64,000 nt of DNA, from positions 186,001-250,000 of the forward strand of contig CAVTDW010000004.1 of NCBI GenBank assembly GCA_963733505.1, in the 5' to 3' direction. Of the stretch, positions 55,146-63,799 are shown one piece after another. Source of the DNA: JALYXV01 sp963733505. GTDB lineage: Bacteria; Actinomycetota; Acidimicrobiia; Acidimicrobiales; Palsa-688. A program made the translations under genes and the position numbers. Position 1 is the first letter of the stretch; each line of letters begins with the position of its first letter. The notes under the pieces are model-generated. The model ran no database searches. It saw nothing but the letters and a program-made list of their open reading frames with translations, and was not told where the DNA came from.

Positions 55146-55580
55146 ATGACGCTTGAAGAAAACAAGGACCTTGTCAAGCATTACATCGAGTTCGTTGTCC
55201 AAGGCCATGCCCGCGGCGACTTGGAGCAAATGACCGACTACCTGACACCCGACGTTGTCCTCCACACCCCAGTCGTCAGTGACCATCCCGAACACGGGAC
55301 GAGAATTCACGAGGAATCGCGTACATACGGAACGGCGCTGCCCGAACTCGAGCTCGTCGTCGAGCAGATCGTGGCCGAGGGCGATCTCGTCGCGGTCCAC
55401 CTCAGCGCCCGCGGGACCCATGATGGGCCGTTCCGCCGTGGCGACGAGGCCCACGCCCCGACCGGTGGCGCGGTGGACGCGGGGGCGTTATCCATGTACC
55501 GGGTCCGTGACAACAAGATCGCCGAGATTTGGTATTACTCCACACTGGCGGATCGCATTCAAACCTCGTCCCCGTCCTGA
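55146..55580 (+). CDS. SnoaL-like (NTF2 fold) protein
   Basis: 144 residues from ATG 55146, preceded by AGGAG. SnoaL/ester-cyclase-like cone fold: EENKDLVKHYIEFVVQGHAR, LTPDVVLHTPVVSDHPEHGT, VEQIVAEGDLVAVHLSARGT, GALSMYRVRDNKIAEIWYYS. Such proteins are polyketide cyclases, hydrolases or binding proteins; the substrate is unknown. It is divergent from the SARP gene with a 98-base gap that probably holds both promoters. Confidence 0.85.
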   Translation: MTLEENKDLVKHYIEFVVQGHARGDLEQMTDYLTPDVVLHTPVVSDHPEHGTRIHEESRTYGTALPELELVVEQIVAEGDLVAVHLSARGTHDGPFRRGDEAHAPTGGAVDAGALSMYRVRDNKIAEIWYYSTLADRIQTSSPS

Positions 55581-55754
55581 CAAACGGTCCGCTTTCAGCG
55601 AAACAGAGTTCTGGACGGAAAGGTACCGCGCCACCGCGACGGTCGCCTCGACCAACGCCTGATCGCGAGAGCGTCGTCAGGCGATGATCGGGCGAGGGGG
55701 CCAACCAAGTGCCAACACCGTCGGCATGCAAGGGAGTTCCGGAGCACACTAGGT

Positions 55755-56273
55755 GTGCCTCAGCGATGGGAGACGGGCATGGATGCTCACGCACTGGGTG
55801 GCAGATGGGTGTTGCGAGAGATGTGGAACTTTCCGAGCGGCGTGCCCGAAGACGACCGCGTCGACTACTTGAAAGCGATTATGGCGTGTGCGCGCGCCGG
55901 CACCGAGTTGGCACCGGCCGAGAAGGACTGGGTGATCGGATACGGCGCGGCTTGCGGCGCCCACCAAGGCACCATCGAGGCCCTCGAGCGTTACGACGGC
56001 GATGAGGACGTCGTGGCGATTTTAGAACGAAACATGCCCGTGGCCAACACGTGGGGGCGGGTTGCCGTCTTCGACGCCATTCGAGCGTCTAATGCCGACG
56101 CGACATACAGCGACGACGAGCGAGCCGCCGTCCGCCGAGAAGCGTCAAGGCTCGGAGTCGCCGAAGAGGTCATTGTCGCATTAGAGGCACTGTACGAACG
56201 CGAGCAAGACCTCAAGCGCGACAGAATTGCCCTGGTCTTCGGTGACGACGTTCCCTACACCCACAGTGACTGA
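55755..56273 (+). CDS. TerB-like helical acidic protein
   Basis: 172 residues from GTG 55755, or ATG 55779 (MDAHALGGRWVLREMWNFPS). The protein is helical and acidic. The second half (ADATYSDDERAAVRREASRL, GVAEEVIVALEALYEREQDL) has the spacing of TerB-like domains, which follow an aaD-x-x-x-x-x-x-E metal-binding pattern. There is no close match to a characterised protein. It follows the SnoaL-like gene with a 174-base gap that contains nothing recognisable. Confidence 0.6.
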   Translation: MPQRWETGMDAHALGGRWVLREMWNFPSGVPEDDRVDYLKAIMACARAGTELAPAEKDWVIGYGAACGAHQGTIEALERYDGDEDVVAILERNMPVANTWGRVAVFDAIRASNADATYSDDERAAVRREASRLGVAEEVIVALEALYEREQDLKRDRIALVFGDDVPYTHSD

Positions 56274-56352
56274 ACGGCGATGAACGGCTCGGACCCGTGT
56301 CGCACGGCCCGGTCCTACCAGTCCGAATCGGATCCCAGAGGAGGTCGGCGCG

Positions 56353-56703
56353 TTGCAACGATATCTGACGCTTTACCGCTATACGGCTGACGCTTGGCAG
56401 CACATCGCCGAGCGTCAACTCGACCGGCCCCAGGCTGTGGCGCACATGCTGGAGCAGGCGGGCGGCAAACTTGTCGAGATGTACTGGATGTTCGGACCGT
56501 ATGACGGAGTAGTCATTGTCGACGCTCCGGACGAAAATGTAATGATGGCGATCAAAATAATCTGCGAGTCGACCGGCAACTTCTCGTTGGTGCAATTTCA
56601 CCCGCTGATCAAAGCCAGCGAGCATCCGGCAGTCGTCGAGAATGTCCGGGGAGTTACATTTCTCGTACCGTCGCATCCCGACGCACCGACCCATTCGAGA
56701 TGA
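56353..56703 (+). CDS. GYD-domain protein, copy 1
   Basis: 116 residues from TTG 56353 with GAGGAGG eight bases upstream. It resembles the GYD domain, a small ferredoxin-like fold (YLTLYRYTADAWQHIAE, LEQAGGKLVEMYWMFGPYDG, VVIVDAPDENVMMAIKII). GYD proteins are widespread, of unknown function, sometimes found near stress or catabolic genes. The C-terminus ends in HPDAPTHSR, shared with copy 2. Base composition is lower in G+C than in the flanking housekeeping genes. Confidence 0.75.
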   Translation: MQRYLTLYRYTADAWQHIAERQLDRPQAVAHMLEQAGGKLVEMYWMFGPYDGVVIVDAPDENVMMAIKIICESTGNFSLVQFHPLIKASEHPAVVENVRGVTFLVPSHPDAPTHSR

Positions 56704-56785
56704 GCCGAACATATTCACAATCTGGTGGCGTGCCGTTGCCATTCGAGCTAGGGAGAGTCCGGTGTCGGAAGACAAGGAGAAAGTG

Positions 56786-57139
56786 ATGCCCACCTACATT
56801 GGCTACGTTTCTTACACACCGGGATCGTGGGGGCACATCATCGACCAGGACGTCGATCGGGTCGCCGCGATTCGCGATATCGTCGAGCACGCGGGTGGCA
56901 CCCTCAAGGCAACGTATTGGCTCTTCGCCGAGCATGACCTGTTGGGAATACTCGAGCTACCCGACGATGTCGACGCTTTAGCCGTGTGCTATGCGGCGTA
57001 CAGTTCTGGCGCCCTGAAGCACATCGAGATCCGCCCGGTGGTCGAACAGGGCGACATCGCGAGGATGCAGCGCAGGGCCAAGGAGTTGACTGACGTATAC
57101 AAGCACGTGACGCATCCCGACGCCCCCCGACACAACTGA
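56786..57139 (+). CDS. GYD-domain protein, copy 2
   Basis: 117 residues from ATG 56786, with AAGGAGA just upstream; GTG 56762 is an alternative. GYD-like: YIGYVSYTPGSWGHIIDQDV, EHAGGTLKATYWLFAEHDLL, GILELPDDVDALAVCYAAYS. It aligns with copy 1 over its length (AGGKLVEMYWMFG versus AGGTLKATYWLFA), and both end in HPDAP plus a short tail. The 3' side is followed immediately by the transposase remnant. Confidence 0.75.
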   Translation: MPTYIGYVSYTPGSWGHIIDQDVDRVAAIRDIVEHAGGTLKATYWLFAEHDLLGILELPDDVDALAVCYAAYSSGALKHIEIRPVVEQGDIARMQRRAKELTDVYKHVTHPDAPRHN

Positions 57140-57146
57140 CCTCCGG

Positions 57147-57705
57147 ACGTTGATGTACAGGAGGAACGGGAGCGGTTCTCCCGGCGCAGCCTGGCCGAGG
57201 TCGACCACGTGTACATCTGGGTCGACGGCATCCACTTCAAACGTCGGTCTCGACGAGAACCGCTTGTGCTGCGAGACCGGCGCCGCCGCGGCATGGGCGC
57301 CCCGAACGTGGCCGTCGGCGACGGCGCCTTGGGGTTCTGGGCGGTGTTGCGGGACGTGCTCCCCGACAACGTCGCGGCCCGCTGTTGGGTCCACAAGGCA
57401 GCCAATGTCCTCGACGCCCTTCCCACCTCCGCCCAGCCCCCGCCCGCAAGGCAATGGCGGATATCCGCGACGCCGAAGACCGCGACCACGCCTTGGCGGC
57501 CATCAAATCCTTCCAGGCCGACTACTAGGCGAAGTGGCCCAAGGCGGTCGCCAAGATCGTCGACGACACCGAGGTCCTCCTCAGCTTCTTCGATTACCCG
57601 CCGAGCACTGGGTCCACTTCAAGGCAAACCAACCCGATCGAGTCGACCTTCGCCACGGTGCGGCTCCGGACCAAGGTGACTACCCATCAGACTGCGGCGA
57701 CCTGA
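57147..57705 (+). pseudogene. Decayed IS256-family transposase fragment
   Basis: Pieces of an IS256-type (mutator) transposase appear in order but in different frames: HVYIWVDGIHFK, then GLDENRLC, then RGMGAPNVAVGDGALGFWAV and CWVHKAANVLDALP, then DRDHALAAIKSFQADY followed by an in-frame TAG (57526), AKWPKAVAKIVDDTEVLLSFFDYP, EHWVHFK, and TNPIESTFATVRLRTKVT-like sequence ending at TGA 57703. About 40 codons after GLDENRLC and the C-terminal part after KVT are missing, as is the N-terminal half. Several shifts plus a stop show real decay, unlike the single-indel genes elsewhere. No terminal inverted repeats were recognised. Confidence 0.85.
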
Positions 57706-57732
57706 ACACTTGCGTTGGGGCAGACTGGTGCG

Positions 57733-60691
57733 ATGGGGCCTCCGTCAGGTCAAGTGACGTTGTTGTTCACTGATATCGAGGGCTCAACGGGGGCGTGGGA
57801 GGCCCACCCCGCGGAGATGAATGTCGCCTTGGCCTGTCACGACGAAATAGTCCGAGCCGGGATCGCCGCCGCGGGTGGCTATGTCTTCAAGACGTTGGGA
57901 GACGCGTTTTGTGCTGCGTTCGCCGAGGCGCCTTCGGCTCTCGTTGCAGCGGTCGAAATCCAACGGGCGTTGAAGGCCGCGCCTTGGCCCGAGGCGACTC
58001 CTATCCGGGTCCGAATGGGATTGCACTCGGGGTGCTGCGAGGAGCGCGACGGCGACTACTTCGGCCCAGTGGTGAATCGGGCGGCGCGTCTGGAGGCCGT
58101 GGCACATGGGGGCCAGATAGTCATGTCGAGCGCGACAGCGGAGCTTGTCGTGGGTTGCCTGGGGCACGATGTGTCGCTGTTGGACATGGGAGAACATCGC
58201 CTGAAGGATCTGGGCCGGCCCGAGCACGTGTTCCAGGTCTGCGCCGAGGGCCTCCCGAAGAAATTCGCGCCGTTGCGTTCACTCGACACCCCCGGCCTCT
58301 TGGTGGGCCGTGAGGACGAGCTGGGCCGGTTGCAGGTGGCGCTCGATCAGGCTGTTGGGGGCCAGGGTGGCCTCGGGTTGGTCTCGGGAGAGCCGGGGAT
58401 CGGCAAGACCCGTCTTGTTGAAGAGCTGGCGGCTCGAGCGACCCATCGGGGCGCGGTCGTGGTTTGGGGTCGCGTCGATGAGGCAGAAGGGGCCCCGCCG
58501 TATTGGCCCTGGGTCCAGGTACTCAGCGCCGTCCTGGCCGAATGTGATCGCGACCTGGTCGGCGAGGTCCTCGAGGCCAGCGCCGGAGTCGTCTCGGCGA
58601 TCCTGCCGGAAGTGAAGGAGTATGTCGCCAACGTCGAGCCGCCACCGTCACTCGGGCCCCTCGAGGCGCGTTTTCGTCTCCATCAGGCTGTTGTCGATCT
58701 GTTGGTTCGCCTGACCCGACGACAGCGCCTCGTCGTGGTGTTGGAGGATCTGCACTGGGCTGACGTGGCATCTCTGGAACTGACCAGATTCGTCGCGGAC
58801 CGGATCACCGCGGCGCCGGTCCTGTTGGTCGTCACATATCGCAGCGTCGATGCCGGGAGTTCGACGATCTTCGATGACGTGCTGGCCTCGATGGCTCGCA
58901 ACCCCAAACTGGCACGTATTGCCCTAGGCGGCCTGTCGGAGGCCGAAGTCGGACATTTCATCGCCCAAACGATAAATGTCGAGCCGACCTCCTCGGCCGT
59001 GTCGGCGGTGCATGCCCGAACCGAGGGGAACCCGTTTTTCGTCGGTGAGCTGTCCCGGCTCCTCGAAAGCGAGGGTTTGCTCGAGCACGACCCGAGCAGT
59101 CAGCGGGACCATGCTCCGGTTCCTACCGGGGTCCGCGACGTGGTCCGCCGCCGGTTGGCCCGTCTGCCAGCGGACTCCGCGGCGATGCTTGCTGTTTGCG
59201 CCGTCATCGGGCGCGACTTCGACCTGGTGGTCCTCGCGGCGGCCTCGGGCATTCGAGAAGTGGAAGTGCTGGATAAAATCGAGCCGGCACTCAGTGCCGG
59301 CCTGGTCAGCGAAGATGCGGCGTTGTGCGGGCGGTTCCGTTTCTCACACGCCCTCATCCGCGACACCGTCTACGGTGAGCTCGAGCGCGGTGCGACGGGC
59401 CACGCTGCACGCCCAGGTCGGCGCCGCAGTAGAGCAACAGCGGGACGACGCCCGCTCACAGCTGGCTGACCTCGCATGGCATTTCTTCCATGCCGCGCCA
59501 ATCGTCGGCCCTGAACGGGGCCTCGACTACACGCTGACAGCGGCCCAGGCGGCCAAGGCGGCGATGGCCTACGAGCAGGCCGAAGACCACCTCCGCCGGG
59601 CGCTGACCCTCATCGAACGCACGCCGGCCGGCCCGGCCCGCTGGGAGCGCGAACTCGAGGTCCAGAACGGCCTCGTTGCGCTGATGGTGCTCACTCACGG
59701 CTTCGCCGCCCCTGAGGTTGGCCAGGCCTGCGCTCGAGCTCAGCAGTTGTGCCAGCAGATCGGCGAAACCGACGCCTTGTTCAAGGCGCTGAACAACTTG
59801 GCCAACTTCCATCACGTCCGTGGTGACCTGAGTATCGCAATGGAGCTGGCCGCGCAGCTCCTGACAATCGGGAAACAGCGATCGAACACGATGTGGCTCA
59901 CCGCCGGGTACCTGTTTCTCGGGATGGCCCAGCTGCAGGCCGGACGGCTGCGCGACGCCCACGACAGCCTGGCGACCCTCCGGGAGGTGACCGCCGCCCT
60001 GGATCTGACAACAGAGGTCGCGGAATCGTTTTTCGGTCTGCACCCCCGGGTGATGGCCCTTATGTATTCCGCCAGGTCAGCCTGGACCGTCGGCGAGGAC
60101 GTCCAAGCCCACGCCCTGGCTGCTGAAGGGGTCCGGCTCGCAACCGAGCTGGGCCACCCGCACACGTCGGCGTTCGCTTCGTACTTCGCCACTCACCTCG
60201 AAGTCCTGCTCGGCAACGCCTCGGCCGTCGTTGAGAGGGCCACCAACGGGATCGCGTTTTGCGGCAAACACGGGCTGACGGCCTATCAGGGCTGGTTTCG
60301 GCTCCTAAGGGGCTGGGCATTCTCGGAACTGGGTAATGCCGACGAGGGCGTGCCAGCAATGGCGGCCGAGGTGGCCGCTAATCGAACCAGCGGCGCCCTG
60401 GGTAATACCCCATTTTTCCTCGGCCTGCAGGCCGCAGGCGAAACTCAGCTCGGAAACCGCAGTCGGGCACTGGCGTTGGTGGAGGAGGCATTGGCCGAGA
60501 TAGGCGAGGACCGGTTGTGGGAATCTGACCTCTACCGCCGGCGGGGCGAACTGATCGCCGCCCAAGGCCCCGATCACGACGGGGAGGCCGAGGATTCACT
60601 GCGCAGCGCCCTGTCGATCGCCAACGCCCAAGGAGCAGTCCCTTTCAAACGTCGCGCCGAGGCTGCCCTCACCCTTCTCGGACACATTTGA
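57733..60691 (+). CDS. Class III nucleotide cyclase / AAA ATPase / TPR-like signalling protein, frameshifted
   Basis: About 985 residues when joined, from ATG 57733. Residues 8-165: adenylate/guanylate cyclase domain with both metal Asp (LLFTDIEGSTGAW, FKTLGDAFCAAF) and GPVVNRAARLEAVAHGG. Then an AAA domain with Walker A GEPGIGKT near 219 and LVVVLEDLHWADVASLELT, and a helical repeat region. The frame shifts at about 59384-59392 after TVYGEL: removing one base gives GELSAVRRATLHAQVGAA, and the second part is open to 60691. It likely makes cyclic nucleotide under ATPase/TPR control. The ATPase and the FSHALIRDTVYGEL region parallel the SARP protein at 51811. Confidence 0.87.
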
Positions 60692-61016
60692 AGTGCCGAG
60701 TCCCGCACGGGCCCAAGGATCTGAAAGCGATTCAAGCCTCTTTCCGCGTGAACGAGAGTTGTTGGCCTAAGTCGGACTGGGACTGACGGATGGAACGCAT
60801 TCGAGACAAGATTGGCCAGCGGCGACGGGCCGGCTGACCCGACTTGCGGTTGACCTCGGGGCGTCTCCCGCTGATCGCACCTCGCCCCAAGCCCATCGGG
60901 GGGGCCGTTGGGCGGCGTCATGAGACAACGTTTACCGTTACCGGCAGGCAGCGCCCGAGACGTACGGGCCCCCACCGGGTCTGACCGGGCCCGCCGGGGC
61001 CGAGCAGACTGGCCCC
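60692..61016. other. 325-base gap without recognisable feature
   Basis: Between the cyclase gene and a small gene. No intact frame, tRNA, promoter of clear quality or terminator was seen. Confidence 0.5.
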
Positions 61017-61262
61017 ATGAAGAAGCTCGCCGACTACGGCATCGACGACCATCCTCCTGACGACCCCGATCGGGTCCCGCTGGCCTGGGCGGTCGCCGTC
61101 CTCGACGACTGCGAGCCTTGTGACGGTCTGCGAATCGAGTTGACGGTCGAGGAGGCCGGACATCCCGGCGCGGGCCTGGTCGGCCATTTCTCCCCCGCGT
61201 CGGCCCGTCGCTTGCGAGCCGCCCTGGCCACCGCTCTGAAGGAGATCGGCGAGCCGGCCTGA
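61017..61262 (+). CDS. Small conserved-looking protein of unknown function
   Basis: 81 residues from ATG 61017: MKKLADYGIDDHPPDDPDRV, PLAWAVAVLDDCEPCDGLRI, ELTVEEAGHPGAGLVGHFSP, then ASARRLRAALATALKEIGEP. Acidic N-terminal half and a C-terminal amphipathic helix. It converges with ubiA, with 1 base between them. The function is unknown. Confidence 0.6.
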   Translation: MKKLADYGIDDHPPDDPDRVPLAWAVAVLDDCEPCDGLRIELTVEEAGHPGAGLVGHFSPASARRLRAALATALKEIGEPA

Positions 61263-61263
61263 G

Positions 61264-62111
61264 CTACCTGAGCCCGGCGTGGGTGCTGAGCAGTCCCAGC
61301 AGCCCGACGCACCACAGGGCCTTGCTGACCCGGATGAAGGGTTGGATCGGGTGGCGGTCCCCGCGCCCGGCCGCGGCCGCGGCCCGGCGACGCCGTAGGC
61401 CAAGAGGGGCAGGACGGGCGCCGCGACCAGCCAGTAGGCAACGGCGGGCTGGTAGGCGATGCCCAGTCCGATCACCGCCGCCAGATAGGTGACCGCGACC
61501 GTCAGGATCGCCCAGCGCTGCCCCATCAGCCCCAGCACGTGTGCCACCGTGGTGAGGCCGACGGCGGCGTCGGCGTCGGCGTCCTCGATGGTCTTGGCCA
61601 GCTCGAAGCAGAGGAAAGCAACGGTGATCAGGATCGTCCCGACCACTGTCGCCTTGGTGGGATGCCCGTGGGCCAGGGCGCCGAAGAGAAACGTGCTGCC
61701 CGCGAGCACCCCGACCGCGAGGTTGCCGAGGAACGGAACCCCTTTCAGGCGGACGGAGTACAGCGTCGCGAGGAGCAACACGGCGACGATGAACCCCAGG
61801 AGCCGGCCCGCCAGCAGCGCCCCGACGATGAGCGCCAGCAGCGAGAGACCGGCAGCGAGCACCCACGCCTGGCGGTGGCTGATCGTCCCGGTGACGATCG
61901 GCCGGTCCGCCTTGCTGACGCGGTCCCCAGCCTCGTCGACCAAGTCGTTCACGACATTTCCAAAGGCCACCGCCAGCGCCACTATGACAAGGATCGCCAC
62001 CTCGTTGAGGCTCCTGCGCCCACTTGCCTGCGCCGACCCGTAGCCAATCATCGAGGTCGCGACACCGAGCAGGCAGTTTTCGATCCTGACCAGGCGCAGG
62101 AGGGCCGGCAT
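61264..62111 (-). CDS. UbiA-family prenyltransferase, frameshifted near the C-terminus
   Basis: About 282 residues from ATG 62111 (MPALLRLVRIENCLLGVATS). Polytopic. The first Asp-rich motif is FGNVVNDLVDEAGDRVSKAD and the second ELAKTIEDADADAAVG, both needed for prenyl diphosphate and Mg binding; YSVRLKGVPFLGNLAVG lies between. The sequence resembles digeranylgeranylglyceryl-phosphate-synthase-like members more than UbiA itself, but the acceptor cannot be fixed. The main frame reads PLLAYGVAGPRPRPGA and continues wrongly. The true end (DRHPIQPFIRVSKALWCVGL, LGLLSTHAGLR) is in another frame to TGA 61264; one missing base in the G/C tract at about 61350-61400 restores it. It lies 26 bases downstream of the MpaB-like gene. 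Confidence 0.85.
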
Positions 62112-62137
62112 GTGGCGCTCGCCCGAATCCCGGCCGG

Positions 62138-63319
62138 TCAACGCTGCGCCGGCGTGTTGGTGGCCGAGATCTTCCATTGCGTCGCCAGGTGGGTCGGAAT
62201 GCTGAACGATGCCCTGCTTCCTGAGCGACCCGATTCGAGGAACGCCTTGAACGTCATGCGTCCGATCCGTCGCGACGCCATCCGCAGCAACCGGTCGTGC
62301 TGTTCGACCAGGGCGACGACACGCATGGCGCGGCCCGCTCCGGCAAGGGTCGCACCCAGGACGCCTCGAGCCCTGAGTCCGAGGACATCGGCCACGTCGT
62401 CGCCTGCGAAATAGCGGATCTGGGCGGGAGGTAGGGCATGCAGGCCCCGAGGCATGCGCCTTTGGAGTAGCCGGACAAGCGCCGAGGTCATCTCCACGCC
62501 CTCGTCGGTGGCCGCGAACTGGCGCCGCGTGATTGCGCGCCACAGGTGCGACGCGCTGTTCAAGTCGACCGGCAGGGCCTCGGGATCGATCCCGAGGAAG
62601 TACCCGGCCACATTCCAGGTGTGCAGGTAACACGACGCGTCGCGGTCGGAAATCCGTACCCCGGCCCGCTCGAGCGCCTGGAACACCACCCAGGTGAAAC
62701 TCATCAACGTCGCCAGCAGGTCCTCCTGGTTGATCGGCACCCCCCAGTCGGCGCACCAGTGCGGACCGATTACCGAGGGGTCGCACGTCTGAGCGACCGA
62801 TGGATCGTGCAGGATCAGATAACGCACGGCAGCATGCATGAGCCGAACCCGGCGAGCGGCCTCGTAGCCGGCGGCGCCGACGACGAGGCCACCAGGCGAC
62901 ATGACGTTGACGATCAGCTGCGCGGTCTCATGGATACGGCGCCCGGTATCGGTCGCCAGCCGAGCCGTCAGATGGAGAACTCTGACCCCGCGGCCGACGG
63001 CGTACATCGACGGCAGCGACGCGTAGTAGTGAACCAGGCTGATGAGCAGGCCCCATTCCATGAATACGTCCTCGCCTGCTTGGATCTGGGCCACGTCCGC
63101 CCATGGAGGAAGTGCTGGCGTGTCATGGAGGTAGTCGTCGACCGCTTTCGACCGGTCTTCGGTCGCCATCCGCTCGTGGCGCACGATGTGACCGATAAGG
63201 CCCTTGGGGTGCATCGACGTCCGTTCGGCGAAGTAGGCCGCGACGACGGCGTCAGCTACCGGATCACCGGCGCGGCGAAGCCCGTCCAGCCGGTCGTCGC
63301 TCCATAGCTGGCCGCCCAT
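62138..63319 (-). CDS. MpaB/Lcp-like (DUF2236) oxygenase family protein
   Basis: About 393 residues from ATG 63319 (MGGQLWSDDRLDGLRRAGDP). DUF2236, the family of latex-clearing protein and fungal MpaB: HIVRHERMATEDRSKAVDDY, RIHETAQLIVNVMSPGGLVV, RRVRLMHAAVRYLILHDP with the His/Arg pair, NQEDLLATLMSFTWVVFQAL and YLHTWNVAGYFLGIDPEA. Lcp cleaves polyisoprene and MpaB cleaves a farnesyl side chain, both oxidatively with haem. The gene is followed by ubiA, which suggests an isoprenoid-linked substrate. No signal peptide is seen. Confidence 0.8.
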   Translation of the reverse strand: MGGQLWSDDRLDGLRRAGDPVADAVVAAYFAERTSMHPKGLIGHIVRHERMATEDRSKAVDDYLHDTPALPPWADVAQIQAGEDVFMEWGLLISLVHYYASLPSMYAVGRGVRVLHLTARLATDTGRRIHETAQLIVNVMSPGGLVVGAAGYEAARRVRLMHAAVRYLILHDPSVAQTCDPSVIGPHWCADWGVPINQEDLLATLMSFTWVVFQALERAGVRISDRDASCYLHTWNVAGYFLGIDPEALPVDLNSASHLWRAITRRQFAATDEGVEMTSALVRLLQRRMPRGLHALPPAQIRYFAGDDVADVLGLRARGVLGATLAGAGRAMRVVALVEQHDRLLRMASRRIGRMTFKAFLESGRSGSRASFSIPTHLATQWKISATNTPAQR

Positions 63320-63368
63320 TCCCGCCCTCGCAATCGTGGCCGACGCTGCCGGGCGAAAGTGTAGGTGG

Positions 63369-63788
63369 CTACACCAGCTGCCGGCGCAGACCGTCCAGAT
63401 CGCCCAGCACCCACGCCTCGGCGATCTGTGAGCCCCTGAGAGTAAGGAATGCCGCCACGTCGTAGCGAAACCGGCGGCCCGACGCCGGGATTCCAAGGAG
63501 CACTCCGTCGTGGCGCCCAGTGCAGACGACATGGGCCGCGGCCCGATCGTCCTCGCACACGAGATCGACGATCTGGTTACGGAAATCAGGGGCCGCGGCG
63601 CGCACCAGGTCGCGGTACGACCGCCAGCCGTCTCGGCCCACGGTTCGGGTCCCGAGCGAACCACGGAAGACGAAGTCCTCGGTTAGGACGTTGTCCACCG
63701 CGCCGTCGTCCCAGGCATTCCAAAGCTCGTGGTAGAAGCGCTCCACGAGCGCCCGATTATTGGTGGGGATGATCTCGTTCATCGGCAT
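63369..63788 (-). CDS. SnoaL-like ester cyclase / NTF2-fold protein
   Basis: 139 residues: NNRALVERFYHELWNAWDDG, VDNVLTEDFVFRGSLGTRTV, GRDGWRSYRDLVRAAAPDFR, VVCTGRHDGVLLGIPASGRR, FLTLRGSQIAEAWVLGDLDG. This is the pattern of SnoaL-type polyketide cyclase-like proteins. It lies 49 bases upstream of the MpaB-like gene on the same strand, so the three genes to ubiA may be one operon. The substrate is unknown. Confidence 0.85.
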   Translation of the reverse strand: MPMNEIIPTNNRALVERFYHELWNAWDDGAVDNVLTEDFVFRGSLGTRTVGRDGWRSYRDLVRAAAPDFRNQIVDLVCEDDRAAAHVVCTGRHDGVLLGIPASGRRFRYDVAAFLTLRGSQIAEAWVLGDLDGLRRQLV

Positions 63789-63799
63789 ATCCTCCGAGG

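Noticed and set aside
63256..63558. Open frame extending the MpaB-like gene upstream to 63664
   Set aside because: It overlaps the SnoaL-like gene in another frame; the conserved start is at 63319.
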